NCBI GenBank assembly: GCA_030411725.1
Contig: MU839827.1
Span: 4,533,027 to 4,597,026 of the forward strand
Length of the DNA: 64,000 nt
Source of the DNA: Echria macrotheca
Taxonomy: Eukaryota > Ascomycota > Sordariomycetes > Sordariales > Schizotheciaceae
Direction of reading: 5' to 3'
The position numbers were made by a program, and so were the translations under genes. Positions 9,589 through 21,753 of the stretch are shown here, piece after piece (position 1 is the first letter of the stretch; each line of letters starts with the position of its first letter). Below the pieces are notes generated by a model, which searched no databases, was not told the origin of the DNA, and saw only the letters and a list, made by a program, of their open reading frames with translations.

Positions 9589-12500
9589 TCAGTCTTCCAG
9601 AGACTCCTCTTGAATGTCCGCAAATTCCACCCGGGGCCTCGTCTGGCCGTATTCCTGTCTGAGCTCCCTTTCATACGGCGATGGCAGGATAGCCGAGGGT
9701 GTGGTCGTTGGGCGATATCCCAGCGGCCTCGCGCTTCCTGTCCACCTCGTTGGCGTGCTCATAAACCCCGGGTCGTTTGATTCCGCACCGGGAAGCAGCG
9801 ACTCGTCGTCATCAAACTCGGTCATCGGACCGAGGTCACGCGGGGTCGTGCCGAGACGCATGGAGCTGCCACCACGACCGAATCCGAGTTGAGAAACCGG
9901 GACTCGTGGGGTTTCCGGTGGAAATGGGATCTGCGATGTGCGTCGTGCTGGCCGTGAGGTTGACGCAAACGACAATAGCAGACCCTCCTGTTGTCTAGCA
10001 CGATACGGTGTGGATACCTGTCTTGTCGAGGGATTCGGATAGCGGGCGGGACGTCGAGACATGGTGCTGAACTGGAGCAGGTCGAAATGTGTTGAATCGG
10101 GAGCCGCAACTAGGAGCCAGTCCTCGAAGATTTGGCGGCATAGCCGTTTTTCGTTCCGATTTTGCAAGGCTGCAACCATTCTTTGTTGGCTATCGATCTG
10201 GAGCCCCTGGAATTCCCATCTTCTCCAGCAATCCTTCAAGGTGTGCATCGCGTCGTGATTAATCGCCATGACCTCGAGGTCTTGGGCATCGTCGAACTCC
10301 CTCTTCCATATGGACCGATATGCTTCGAGCTCTGCTTCTGCGGCGTACTGCCATATCGTTTGCGCGGTCTTTGTTGTCTCGAGCCAGAGTTGGATATACC
10401 CATCGATATCTTCCCTTCTTTGTTGGATATGAAAGTTAGATGCAACGCGGCTCCGGTCCAAGTTCGACGATGTTTCCAACAACCATTGCTCCAGAGTCGC
10501 TTGCGCGAGGTCGATTTTGTAAGCTCTCCTATACTGGCGAAGTGAGTTCATCAACCTCTCCCTTCGTGCTTGTTCCGCAACGGCGGGCCATGTGTCCAGT
10601 ACATTAGACAGGACGAATCCGGCGGCGTTGCTGTCTGCCTGTCTCCGGTAGTAAGCACTACGGACGATGGACTGTTGGTAATGCTCGCGCCAGGTATCCA
10701 AACACGGCGTCGCTGCTCGGTACAGCCGGATAAGATTGGCGTTGTGGAGCAGACGCCGCATCCCATCGACGTGTCCCAGCCAGCCCTCTAAGCAATCCGC
10801 GATTGTGTGATACTGTTGCACGTACTCTGCCTCTTGCTCAGCCGAAATCCGGGCGCCGCGCTGTTGATGAGCCGCTGCAAGGAAATGGCCCAGTGCCTCT
10901 CTCTTGCTTCTGGTCTCCGTGTATCGCTGGTACCAGGCAAGTCGTTCCTCGAGATACCAATGCTTCAGCACCGCTTGCTTTGTCTCAAACTCGAGGTCGT
11001 CCTCAAATATCCTCAGCTTGGCTTGGTTTAGCCAAATTTCTAGCGGGCCCTCTATAGTCAGAATGTCGGCGACCTCCCCATTATACCTCGCCGTGAGAAA
11101 CGCGCTATGCCACGTCTCCAACACACGGTGCCGCAGAGTACCTCGGTTAGCCGTCATGTATTGTCTAAGTAGCCGCTCGAGTCTCGCTTGCTCTTGCCAG
11201 TGTTGGAGCTTCCTTTGGCAGTCTTTGGTGAGGAAATCTATGGTGGCGCTATGAGCCTCCGACTCCAGATAGTCGGCCTCTTCTCTCCAGATGACCACCG
11301 CCTCGTCAAGAAGCAATCTCTCGTCCACTTCGATGGCGAGGGCGTTGGCTAGCTCAGCTTCGCGAGCGCACGAATACCACGTGTTTATACAATCATAAAC
11401 AATTCGGACATCCCGCAACCTATCGGCCAGGTTGGTTTTGAACACTCTCCGCATGACATCAAGACAGTCTGCTGGAAGGGCATGTTCGTAGTGTCGAATA
11501 GCAACCCCCTTCCGGACTTCATGATGGAGAGAGACCTGGCCCCATCTTTGCAGCGCATGGATGAGGATGAAATTGGTGACCTTGGACTCGTCCGCAACGT
11601 GCTGGGCCAGCCAACCGTCGAATGCGCGCTTTCGAACCAGGTGCCTGCGCGCCACGGCGGTTCTATCCGCCTCCTCGCGGGCGCCGTCTTGCCACTGCGC
11701 GAGCACAGTCCGAATCGTGAATATCTCGTAAACTCTGCCGGCGCGTCTCTCCATTCGCTCAACGTACTCGGCGTGCTCGGCAGCAGCCTTGGACTCTAGC
11801 CGCCGAGTCTGCGCAAGGATCGAGAACTCCCGCCAGATATCGAGGACTTCGACCAGCATATCATTGTCGTCGAATTCAGCCGCTAGAGATTCGAGTTCCC
11901 GATTATCGCTCCTGGTATGCGTTGCGATGCAATGCCAAACAAAGAATGCCTCGTTTAATAAGTTGGGGTCGTCCTGCATCTTCAATTGGCGCAGATTGGC
12001 CTCAAGGAGGTCGATATCGTCGACAGGTTGCTGGTAGGCGGGCGAAGGGACATCCTGTTCATCTCGCGATTGGGCCGTGGTATCGCTAGTCCCACGGAAT
12101 CCATCCGAGCCTTCACTATGGGGTGAGCGACGGATGAGATGAGCGTTCGGAATGATCAAGGGTGACTCGCGGAGTCCTTTGTTCTCGTTTTTGTCGGAAA
12201 CGTCTCCCGGTGGCTGGAGATCCGCGAGGCCACGCGGAAGGCCGCCCAGTCTCTTTGCAAGAGAAAACTGTGGCTGCAAGTGATGAAGGCGTGGTTCCTG
12301 ACCGTACTGGTCAGGAACCACGTCCCGCCTGCCGATTTGACGACCAGCAGAGAGTCCGGGCCTGGCCAGGGACCCTCTACCAAGATCGGGAACTGTTTGG
12401 CGCTCTTCCCGATCGTGCGTGCGAGCATACTGGTCGCGATTCCCACCAATTTGTACACCTCGACCGGCACGATCATCGCGAGGGTCCTCAAATGACTCTG

Positions 12501-13134
12501 TTGGGGAGACAGCTCGAGCTCGGGCGCGGGGCAGAGCCGGAAGGTCGTAGCTACTGCTGTCAAGGTTGGACACCGCCGCGGCCGGTTTCGGAGGCGGACT
12601 CTGACGGCGTCGTGTTATGCGCCGTGGTTCAAAGTCGAAGCCGGTCTCGTCCTCGCTTGCAAGATACGACCGCCTAGACCTGGCGGCCGGGGAATCGCCA
12701 TATGGACTGGAAGGTATATATTCAAGATGGATATTCATGCTCGCTAGGACGGCCTGGAATTTGTCGCCGAGGGTCTCCCCAGACCGCTGTCCACCAATCT
12801 TAAAGATGAGGCGCGAGATGTTGTTCGGCGGATTGTCCCCATCGTAGCCATGTGACGGCAGGACCTGCTCGGCAGCCTTGAACAGCGCATTGGTAGGAAG
12901 TCGAATTTCCTCGGGAAGAGCTGGGTAGAGAGATTCGGCCAGTCTGACAATCTCCTCGACGAGTCGGATATCTAGCCAAAATCTGGGTTAGCCCAGCGCC
13001 ACGGCTAAGAATTCATGCGCCGTACCGTCGTCCGAGTAGTCTGCATCGTGGGTCTGGCTGCCAAACGAGGATGCGGATGGTGGTGGGAGCCCGACCCTGC
13101 CGTCTCGGAGGGGCAGCGAGGATTGAGGCGGCAT
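9589..13134 (-). CDS. SFI1: Sfi1-family spindle pole body protein
   Basis: Exon 13134-13026 and exon 12971-9589 (54-bp intron with a GCTAAC branch site) give 1,163 residues. The long open frame alone would start at 12738. The added upstream sequence encodes a conserved-looking helical N-terminal domain (LVEEIVRLAESLYPALPEE, then LPTNALFKAAEQVLP), so the upstream start is preferred. The middle and C-terminal two thirds show many Sfi1-type motifs spaced about 30-35 residues apart, each a helix with a conserved Trp (for example LEGWLGHV, LDTWREHY, LEQWLLET). In known Sfi1 proteins these bind centrin/Cdc31 along a long helix that bridges the duplicating spindle pole body. The Ser/Arg/Pro-rich segment before the repeats and the tail (RRPARYPNPS) look disordered and may be phosphorylated. 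Confidence 0.92.
12290..12322. repeat. perfect 14-bp inverted repeat inside SFI1
   Basis: Arms CGTGGTTCCTGACC (12290-12303) and its exact reverse complement (12309-12322) flank a 5-nt loop, GTACT. It lies in the disordered N-terminal coding part of SFI1 and encodes a VVPDQYGQEP segment, so it would form a stable hairpin in the mRNA. Confidence 0.9.
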
Positions 13135-13568
13135 AGGAGACGGCGACACCTCGAAGGCATGATAGAATCTGAATGCGATGGTGCGCCGGCAATCGTTGTT
13201 TCCAATTGAAATGTTGTGTAAGCCTGTCGAGATGCGGCGACCACAATTGCGCCGCGGCGATCCGCGATGTTGGCTGATGCCGACCACAGGCCAAAAGTCG
13301 CGAGAGCCAAAGAGCCAAAGTCGACGCGCAAAAAAAAAACCAACCTCGCAGGTCTGTTGCGATGGGGACGCAAGCTTGACGCGGGGCGCGTCTCCAGCAA
13401 GCGTGCAGGCGCGTTGAATGGCAGCCGGAGCCCTTACCTAATCGCGCAGTGATTGGCTGAGCCGAGCTCTTGGCCGACGCAGGCTAACAACCTTGACACT
13501 CAGCAACCCACAGCAAGCTCAGGAATTCCACTCCGGACCGTATTGTCGTTTGCATCATCGACACAGGA
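13135..13568. promoter_or_regulatory. divergent promoter region SFI1 / CX9C gene
   Basis: A 434-bp region between the start codons of SFI1 (minus) and the small twin-CX9C gene (plus). Two short GC-rich stretches and a run of A (about 13331-13339) are visible. Shared regulation is possible from the layout only; no specific factor site is recognised. Confidence 0.5.
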
Positions 13569-13875
13569 ATGCAGTCCAAAACGCGGCCAATCCAGCGGTT
13601 TGCCGCAGCAGCCTCGAAATGCTCAGCACAGGTGGGTGCATCGTCCAATGCCAGGGGGTCTTGTCGTTTATGCTCGATTGTCACTGACAACGGCTCTGTA
13701 GGCCGCCGTCTACGGCAAGTGCATTGTGGAGGACTACAACTCCGTGCACAAGGATAAGTGCGTCAAAGAGTTTGTCAAATTAAAAGATTGTTACCTAGTA
13801 CGAATCCCAGGACCATATACCCGAATCGCACATGCTAATTCTCCTACCAAGGCTGCTGCAAAAGGTCACAAATGA
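13569..13875 (+). CDS. twin CX9C mitochondrial protein, NDUFAF8-like
   Basis: A small gene of three exons (13569-13631, 13702-13797, 13852-13875) encoding 60 residues. Removing the two introns yields a clean twin CX9C protein: Cys18 and Cys28 are separated by nine residues, as are Cys41 and Cys51. This fold (CHCH) is imported by the Mia40/Erv1 oxidative pathway into the mitochondrial intermembrane space. The order of motifs (basic start, RFAAAASKC, AAVYGKC, then a KEFVKLKDCY segment ending in AAAKGHK) matches the human complex I assembly factor NDUFAF8 in length, cysteine placement and the Ala-rich end. That family assignment is from memory and needs a profile search. The first ATG in frame is 13569. 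Introns show GTGGGT...TAG and GTACGA...AAG with a TGCTAAT branch site. Confidence 0.82.
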
Positions 13876-14011
13876 GAGGGCATTCATTTTGATAAAACAT
13901 TCAATCATTCTACATCCCGTTTTTGGTGTCAACAGTCCATAAGCCAGGACTATTAAACCGCATCCGTTATGGCATGGGTACCATTCAAGGTGACTTGACT
14001 ATCTACCCAAA

Positions 14012-17000
14012 TCACAACGTCAGAAGTCTCAGCAAGAAAGTGGCCTTCTGAACTTCCTGCTCTTCTTCCGCGATCACACCCTCCTCCTTCTTATCGGGAA
14101 TCTGGCCCTCCAAATGCGTGACTTCGTGCTTGTCCAGCGGTCGTCGAAGCGCCTTGATGATCATCTGGGTCTGAGTCTCGAACACCTTCTCGATTCCAGT
14201 GCTCTCTGGATCAGAGAGAACCTTATACTCCATCTTGATGTCGTCCGTCGGTTGAAGGCCTGCCTTCTTACGAAGACGCTGCACGCGGTTGATAATCTCA
14301 CGCGCCAGACCCTCCTCTGCCAGCCCCGGATAGATCTCGGTATCGAGAATGGTAAGTACATCGTTGTCAGTGTTGGTCTCAAGATTCTTTGAGGCATCGT
14401 CATCCCTCAGGCCGCGCTTGACTACCAAGTCTCCTTCCTCAAGGGTGATGCCGTCGACGACGATCTTCTTGTTGACAACATAGGCATGTGCTTCTTCGCT
14501 GGTGACGTTGGGAAGCGCCTTCTTGACTCTGGCCATGTCCTTCTTGAGTTTCTTGCCAAGAACTGGCCAGTCGGCCGTGACGCTGTACTGCACGTTGTGC
14601 TTCGCTTCATCTGATGTCAGAACGAGATCTCGGACGTTTAGCTCCTCTGTAATGTATCCTTCGAGGGACTTGATGTCATCAAGATACTCCTGGCTGTGGT
14701 GGATAACGACCAGGGTCTTGAGTGGCTGTTTCAGGCCAATGGTCCTCTTTTCGCGGGAATACCTGGCCAGATCAATCACTTTTTGCATGCGCTGCACCCT
14801 GCGCTCGATGACCGGGTTGAAGAGCTCTTCTCGCACTTCGGGGAAGGGCAAAAAGTGAACGCTCCGTGGGTCATCACCCTGGAGTTCCTTAGGGATATGA
14901 GGGAGCAGCTTGAGGTAGATGGTGTCAGTGAGAAACGGCGTAAATGGCGCAAGGCCGCGACAGAGCGTATATAGGACCTCGAAGAGCGTGTTCAGCGCAT
15001 GCGTCGTGTCGTCGAGACCATTTTCACCCTTGAGACGCTTCCGGTTGAACCGAATGTACCAGTTGGTGGTATTATCGAGGAGCTCCAACATCTTGGGTAC
15101 CACCGTATAAAGCCGGTAGCCTTCAGGCGAGTCAGCATGCACTGTATACCGTGAAAACAAGGAACCGTTGACTCACCGTTCATCTCTTCGTTGACAAACT
15201 TGAGCAGACTCTGGCAGCTGGCCAGGATCCACTTGTCCATAACATTGGTGTTTCCGGACTCCATTTTCGGGTTGAAGAGATAATCAATGCCCTCTAGCTT
15301 CTTGAGAAGTGCAACCTGTCCCTCGAAAAACTTGTAGCTATTCCAGAGCGGGAGAAGGACCTTTGCGACGACCTCCTTGACACCAGACTCCTTGAACCGA
15401 AGTGGCTCGGCGCGGACGACAGGCGAGTTGATCAGATATAGTCGAAGAGCGTCTGAGCCATATTTATCCATGATGGAGGTAGGGTCCGGGTAGTTTTTGA
15501 GGCGCTTCGACATCTTCTTCCCGTCTTCAGCCAGGACCATGCCGTTGACGACACAGTTCTTGAACGGGGAGACACCGAAGAGATGAGTTCCGAGAACCAG
15601 AAGCGTGTAGAACCAACCCCTCGTCTGATCAAGCCCCTCGGCGATGAAGTCAGCTGGAAATGCATGTTTGAACTGCTCTTGGTTCTCGAATGGGTAGTGT
15701 TTGCTGGCGTACGGCATGCTGCCGGACTCGAACCAACAGTCGAAAACCTCCTCGACTCGCTTCAGCTCCCCCTTGCCCTTCTTGCTCGGGATGGTGATGT
15801 GATCGATCTTGTCACGATGGAGGTCAGTGATTTCGCCCTTGTAGCCACTCAGTTCCTTCAGTTCCTCGATACTTCCGATGCAGACCAGCTCCTCAAAGTC
15901 GTCGCTTGCCCATAGCGGGATGGGCGTACCCCAATACCGATTCCGTGAGACGTTCCAGTCACGAGCATTTGCAATCCAGCTCGCAAACCGTTTCTCCTTT
16001 ACAAAAGACGGTACCCAGTGAGAGCCCTGGATGTTCGAGAGCATCTGCGGAATGATGCCCGTGATGCGGATGAACCAAGATGGAACGGCCTTGTAGATGA
16101 GCGGCGTGTCGGAACGGTAGCACAGGGGGTACTGATGCTTCAGTTGTGAGTCGACAATCAGTCTCCCGGTGTTTTTCAGATACTTGATGATGTGCTTATC
16201 CGCTTCCTTGACGTGCATCCCCGCAAAGTCGGAAACCTTGCTGGTGAAGTGACCAGTCTCGTTTACTGGGTCTGGCGGTGGCCGTTTCTCCGTTACGACA
16301 CCGTACTCAACGGCCACATTGTAATCCTCCTCACCAAAGGCTGGCGCTTGGTGGACGATGCCTGTACCACTGTCATCGGTCACGTATGTCGCATTGAGGA
16401 CGCGGAAGCCTGTTTCCTTGTACTCGTCGTAAAAGTAATTGAAGAGAGGCTCGTACTGCCAGCCGAGCATGTCCTTCCCCTTGATCTTTTCGACGATCTT
16501 GAACTTCGCCTTCTTGGGATCTTTGTATAGGGTCCCGAGGAGCTTTTCCAGGAGGATGTAGTTCTTTCCGGACTTTTCATCGTGGATCTTGATGTATTCG
16601 AAGTCGGGATGTGCGGCCAACCCAGTATGTGACGGGAGTGTCCATGGGGTAGTTGTCCAGGCCAGCAGGCATGTGTCCGGATCCTTAAGAAGGGGGAATG
16701 ACACCACCACGGCGGGATCTGTGACATCCTGGTAGTTCTGATTTGCCTCGAAGTTGCTCAAGGGGGTGGTGAGAGCAGTGGAATATGGCATCACACGATG
16801 GCCTCGGTAGACTTGACCCTTTTCGAAGAGCTGCTTGAACACCCACCACTCGGATTCCATAAAGTTCAGGTCCATTGTCTACCGGGATTAGCCAACATGC
16901 TTGTGTTTCGTTCATTCTCATCCAACTTACTTTGTAATCGTTGTCGAAGTCGATCCAGCGACCCAGACGTTCGACAGTATCCCGCCACTGTTCACGGAAC

Positions 17001-17413
17001 CGCATCACAATGGCGCGGCATTCCGCGTTGTATCTCTCCAATCCAAGTTCCATGACAGCCGCCTTTCCTGTAATGCCCAGCTTTTTGTCGATCTCATGTT
17101 CGATGGGGAGGCCGTGCGTATCCCATCCAAACCGACGCTCGACATGGAAGCCCTTCATCGACCAGTACCTAGGAATGATGTCCTTAATGGTGGAAGCAAG
17201 CAGATGGCCGTAATGGGGGAGGCCGGTTGCGAAAGGAGGTCCATCGTAGAATGTATAGGCCGGTCTGCCCACAGACAGTTCAACCTGCGTGATGGTCAAC
17301 ACAACTAGATATGGTGATACATCCGGCTTCGTACTTACCTGTCGCTCAAAGGCATTGATATCCCGCCATCTCTGGATGGTGGCTTCCTCCTCCTTGGGAA
17401 AGTCGATCGACAT
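14012..17413 (-). CDS. ILS1: isoleucyl-tRNA synthetase, cytosolic
   Basis: Four exons (17413-17339, 17284-16931, 16878-15177, 15120-14012) encode 1,079 residues, close to the 1,072 of yeast Ils1. It charges tRNA-Ile with isoleucine in the cytosol and belongs to class Ia. The HIGH signature appears as HYGH at 49-52, after YDGPPFATGLP. The WDTHGLP segment follows and KMSKR is at about 598-602. An editing (CP1) region lies between them, with TTPWTLPSHTGLAAHP. The C-terminal anticodon-binding part contains LARYSREKRTIGLKQPLK and the VSEEAHA-like region. There is no mitochondrial presequence (it starts MSIDFPKEEE), which supports the cytosolic form. It is divergent from the HymA gene. Confidence 0.97.
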
Positions 17414-18133
17414 CTTGCCCCAATTGCTCGGAAACGTGCGTCACTGTGAGTTCGAGGTTTGTTGAATGTTATTCGCGGAGGCCAGTGCCAGCCGTCTGTC
17501 TCAGGGCGGGAGGGCTGAATATATTGGCGGATGGTCAGCACTACTGAGTCACAGTTCGCCCGTCGCATCCAGTAAATATTTTTGTGACTCGATTCACCCG
17601 CGCTGCAAGTTTGGGAGGTTTGGAGGGGTAGAGGGGTTGCGGGGTCAATTGGACCCGCCCTGCAAACCCCTGTCAGATTTGGATTTCAGCCCAACAGCTG
17701 CCGGTTAGGCATGTACGCCGTAGCTCATGCTGGTGCTTCGGCTGACAAGGTACTTTCCTAGCGCAGCTTAGCGGAGCTGCGGCTTTGACGCCCGTGCTCT
17801 CCCTGTATCCTCCGGTGGGCGCCGTCGCAGCGGGCAACACCCTGGACGGGCTGTCAGAGGCAGCTGCCGTCTCAATTCCATAACAAACAAATCCCATCAA
17901 CCAGTACGACAATATCGTAAGAACCATTCGTTCTCGAGGAGAAACGGCCCTCGGTGCACAGCGGAAGCCTGTAGTATCTCAGCTCGATATCAGATGTAGA
18001 GATTGACTCGCAGGGTTACGTGGTCCCGAGTCTTACCCGCCAAAGACTTGTCTCTCGGCCGCCGCCGCCGTCGCGCGCCTGGGGCTGCACGTCAGAGTCG
18101 CTCAAACATCCTGAGGGCGTTTTCCTTGTCACC
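17414..18133. promoter_or_regulatory. divergent promoter region ILS1 / HymA
   Basis: A 720-bp region between two start codons on opposite strands. There is a CGCC/CCGC-rich run just upstream of 18134 (around 18055-18075). No defined operator or TATA box stands out. Confidence 0.45.
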
Positions 18134-19406
18134 ATGTCCTTCCTCTTCGGACGAGCGCGTGCAAGGACTAATGCGACAGATTTGGCCAAACAAGCACGAG
18201 AACATGTTGCGAAGCTCGAGGGAGTCGCTGCAGGCGGCGCTAAGGTAAACCTAATGCGCCGGTATTTATTTAGCACGCTGACATGTGTCCTAGGCCGACG
18301 AGCTTGCAAAGATTTTATCACAGATGAAGCAAATACTGCAGGGAACACACGGTACGTCGAATCCGCAGCTGGTAGCTCGTCCACTAACGAAGTCTAGAGT
18401 CGGAGGCAAGCCCCGAGCAAATCTACCAACTCGTGACGGGTATAATCGAAGAGGACCTTCTCTACCTCCTAGCGACGAATCTCTACAGGCTTCCGTTCGA
18501 ATCGCGAAAAGATACGCAGGTCATATTCTCATACGTATTTCGCTTCCGCCCACCAGCCGCCCAAGAGAACTCGGCCCTTCCCCTCGCCCTCGAATACGTC
18601 GTCGGGAAGAGACCACAGGTTCTGGTCGAGCTCTGCAGGGGATATGACCACAAAGAGAGCGCAACACCTGCGGGCACGGTGCTTCGAGAAGTTCTCAAGA
18701 GTGAGGCAGCGGCAGCTGTTATCCTCTATGACGACGGCGATGTGGCGGGTTCCAGTACCCGTGGGTGGGCGGCTATCAACAGAGAAAGGCAACAGAGTGG
18801 CAACGGTGTCTTCTGGATGTTTTTCGACTGGATAGACAAGAGCTCATTTGAGGTTGCCGCGGATGCGTTCACGACATTCAGAGTAGGGCGCCATCGATGT
18901 ATTCTGTTAGTCGATGTTGCTAACAAGTGGCCTCGAAATAGGAGCTTCTAACCAAGCATAAGGAGCTGGTGCCCAAATACCTGTCGGTTAACTTTGAGCT
19001 CTTTTTCGACAAGTACAACACGATCCTGGTACAGTCCAACAGCTACGTCACCAAGAGACAGTCGATTAAACTGCTGGGCGAGATACTGCTGGATCGGTCA
19101 AACTACAACGTCATGACGGCCTATGTCGATCGTGGTGAGCATCTCAAGATCTGCATGAACCTGCTACGGGACGACAGGAAGATGGTGCAGTACGAGGGGT
19201 TCCACGTGTTCAAGGTCTTTGTGGCCAATCCACACAAGTCTATCCCGGTGCAAAAGATCCTGCTGATGAACCGGGAGAAGCTGTTACACTTCTTGTCCCA
19301 CTTTCTGGAGGACAGGACAGATGACGAACAATTTATAGATGAGAGGGAATATCTCATTAAGCAAATCCGGAATATGCCGCCCACGCCGGTTCCGCCCCAG
19401 CGGTAG
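18134..19406 (+). CDS. hymA: HymA / Mo25-like protein
   Basis: Four exons (18134-18244, 18294-18351, 18398-18882, 18942-19406) encode 372 residues. The protein is an all-helical Mo25/CAB39 homologue. The start MSFLFGR, the YDDGD...GSST segment, FFDWIDKSSFEVAADAF and the highly conserved KRQSIKLLGEILLDRSN, YEGFHVFKVFVANP and FLSHFLEDRTDDEQFI blocks are all family signatures. Mo25 proteins scaffold and activate germinal-centre kinases; in Aspergillus nidulans hymA is needed for conidiophore development and in yeast Hym1 acts in the RAM network. The GDVAGSS codons contain a GTGGCG that is not used as a donor, because the frame continues into the conserved sequence. Intron boundaries restore the known family reading. 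Confidence 0.95.
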
Positions 19407-21753
19407 AAGATGGAAGATGCTCACGTTGGTGGTGGCTTCATGGAGGCAGCAATAACAAAGACTTGATAGGCACTCACGAGCCATGCGTGTATATTCGTGA
19501 TGATTGGGGTATGTAGCTGGTGCATGGCGTGTGCTCCGTGGCGAGCATGAATGTAGTATGTATTGACTATGGAGTTCACCCAAGAAAAATGTGTCTTCTG
19601 CGAGTGCACTCAGGCAGAAGTTGAATTGGAACTTGGGTGTCATATTTACTCTGGCTGCTGTCACACCTAACTTGGCGGTGTTTTGACAATCGTTCGAAGA
19701 AGATAGTTTCTTGATATCAACAAGAGGGTGAGGAACATGCTGGTCCCTCTCTCCGCTGATATCCAGGGGACCGTCGCGTTCAAGAGTCCGGTACGGATCG
19801 ATAGCCTGGTATAGGCCCTCCCGGACAGCATCCTAAATGCAGAGGCCGCCGTCCCACTCCAGTAGACCGGCCTTGCATAAGGTAACTGGGTTTTGGTATC
19901 TCCATTTCCAGGGTCTGAAGGTAACGATGCAGCATATTCATCTGGTACGCTCATACAAAGCTGGTCAAACTGTCAAGGAGGTTCCCGCCAAGAGAGCGAA
20001 ATTGAAGAACATCCGGGTTGTCGGAGTCGTCATAATGAAGATGTCGTGGAAGCACATCCAATACAGATCAATGTCGAGCGTGGTGATGATTGTCAAGCTT
20101 TCGAAGAAGGGATGGATATGGTTGAGCTGTAGGAAGGGAGTAGGGTCGAGCTGGTCCGGCTTTGAGTCCTGTTTCCCCCAATTTGAAACTAGTCGCAGCG
20201 TTTTCAACCTTTTGCACTCTGCTGCCTCACTCCCAGTGTGACCCCTCCCCCTTGTCGGGCACAATAAACACCAGAGTAGCAAGCGGCATACAAAGCAGCT
20301 GTTAAGATAAAAACTGTACATATTAATATAGGTACTGGCGGCGCCTGTGGAGAATAGGCAGCCATCAATGCCACGATGTGACAAATCGATCGGGATGTTG
20401 AAGAGAGCCCCGGGGATAAAACGCCAGTGTCGCCAAAACGTGTTACAGAAGGATGGGACAAAAGCCTAGCAACAATCGAAATGGGGTATGATTGTCACTC
20501 TCCCTGGCAAGGGAGGGGAACGGAGGGAAGGATAAGGTAAGGAAGGGGGGTATGCTTGTTAAGGGGAAGAGGGTAGGTCTCAAACGCAGGGACTCAATAA
20601 GTGGCAATTTGATAGCTGTAACGCTTGAGCTTGCTCTGGGATGTTTTCTTCTTTGCGGCTTATGTTCTGTTTAACGCTACTGATGTTATAAATAGGCCAA
20701 GCTCTATTGTGAGAAACACATTTTAGAGCGAGGTAGGTATATTTATTCCTTGGGAACGCATAAGGACTTCCGGAGGAGGCATTATGGACCCGTGCTAAGC
20801 CTGCAATCGGTGAGACTAAAGATCATTTCTTCTTAAGAGCAGCCTTCCTGGGTATGCTCAAGGCATATGGTTATTAACTTTAACTTGGTAACCAAAACCC
20901 AACCCAACCCAACCCAACCCCCCCTAAAAAGAAAAGAAAAGTTGTTTCCTCACTAAAACACCGGAGAAGCTTTGAAAAATGTCTTATATAAACCCATCTG
21001 TAGCTCGAGTTGAGGCAAGCTAAACCGTATCCTTTCCACCAGAGGCTTTCTGACATATGCTTGAGGGAAAGGTCTTCACACATACTCTCTATTCTTTGTG
21101 CTCTGGGCATTCTGCTCGGTGTCATCTGAGTTATCAATTTCTAACAAAGGACTGCTTTCTCTAGAGTATGGATGTAATTCTGTACGTCTCTCTGTAGGCA
21201 CTCCGAGAATCGCATAAGGCGATGGGGACGAGGAGGGAAGGGGATGGCAAACTTCCATTCAAAACTATCGTACGTAACTAAGATATTACTACGGCTTGGA
21301 CGGATACGTATCGTAGGCACAAGAACGAGACTCCTGGGCACAGTGACTCCAGCCAGTGCTGCCGCTGTGCAATTTCGGCATGGCACGATATCAAGATGCT
21401 GGAGGCAAACTTTGAAGAAGCCTCATTCTAAAGACGAACTTCCGCTGCGGGCAGAGGTGCATCATGCCAGAGGTGGCCGCGAAATGGAAATGTGGGTTGT
21501 GGAGAGTGAGACAAGTATCTCCTCGAGGCGCACTAACAGCTGAAACCCGATTAATTGCGCTGCTCTGCAGGAAGCCGTTAAGACGAGATAGCAGCACCGG
21601 TGTGGATACCTACTAAGGTAACGACCTTGGTGCTGCAACCCTTCAGCGGGGTCTCCCAGAAGAAGAGCGGTTGAACCCGGCCGATTCACCTGATGCCAAG
21701 ATTTACCGAGGACTCGAGGAACCAGCTCCCTCATCCAAGCCAACATCATCATC
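19407..21753. other. long intergenic region
   Basis: A 2.35-kb stretch between two plus-strand genes with no supported coding sequence. The largest frames (about 100-140 residues, for example 19837-20241 and 19965-20384 on opposite strands) overlap each other and show no domain. It contains an AACCC pentamer run at 20896-20920 (listed separately). Non-coding transcripts cannot be judged from sequence alone. Confidence 0.4.
20896..20920. repeat. (AACCC)5 microsatellite
   Basis: Five exact copies of AACCC followed by a C run (to 20924). The complementary strand is GGGTT-repeat DNA with four or more G-triplets, so a G-quadruplex is possible on the minus strand. It is not the TTAGGG telomere repeat of filamentous fungi. 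Confidence 0.85.

Noticed and set aside
20896..20924. possible interstitial telomere repeat
   Set aside because: The unit is AACCC, not TTAGGG/CCCTAA, and the run is only five copies.
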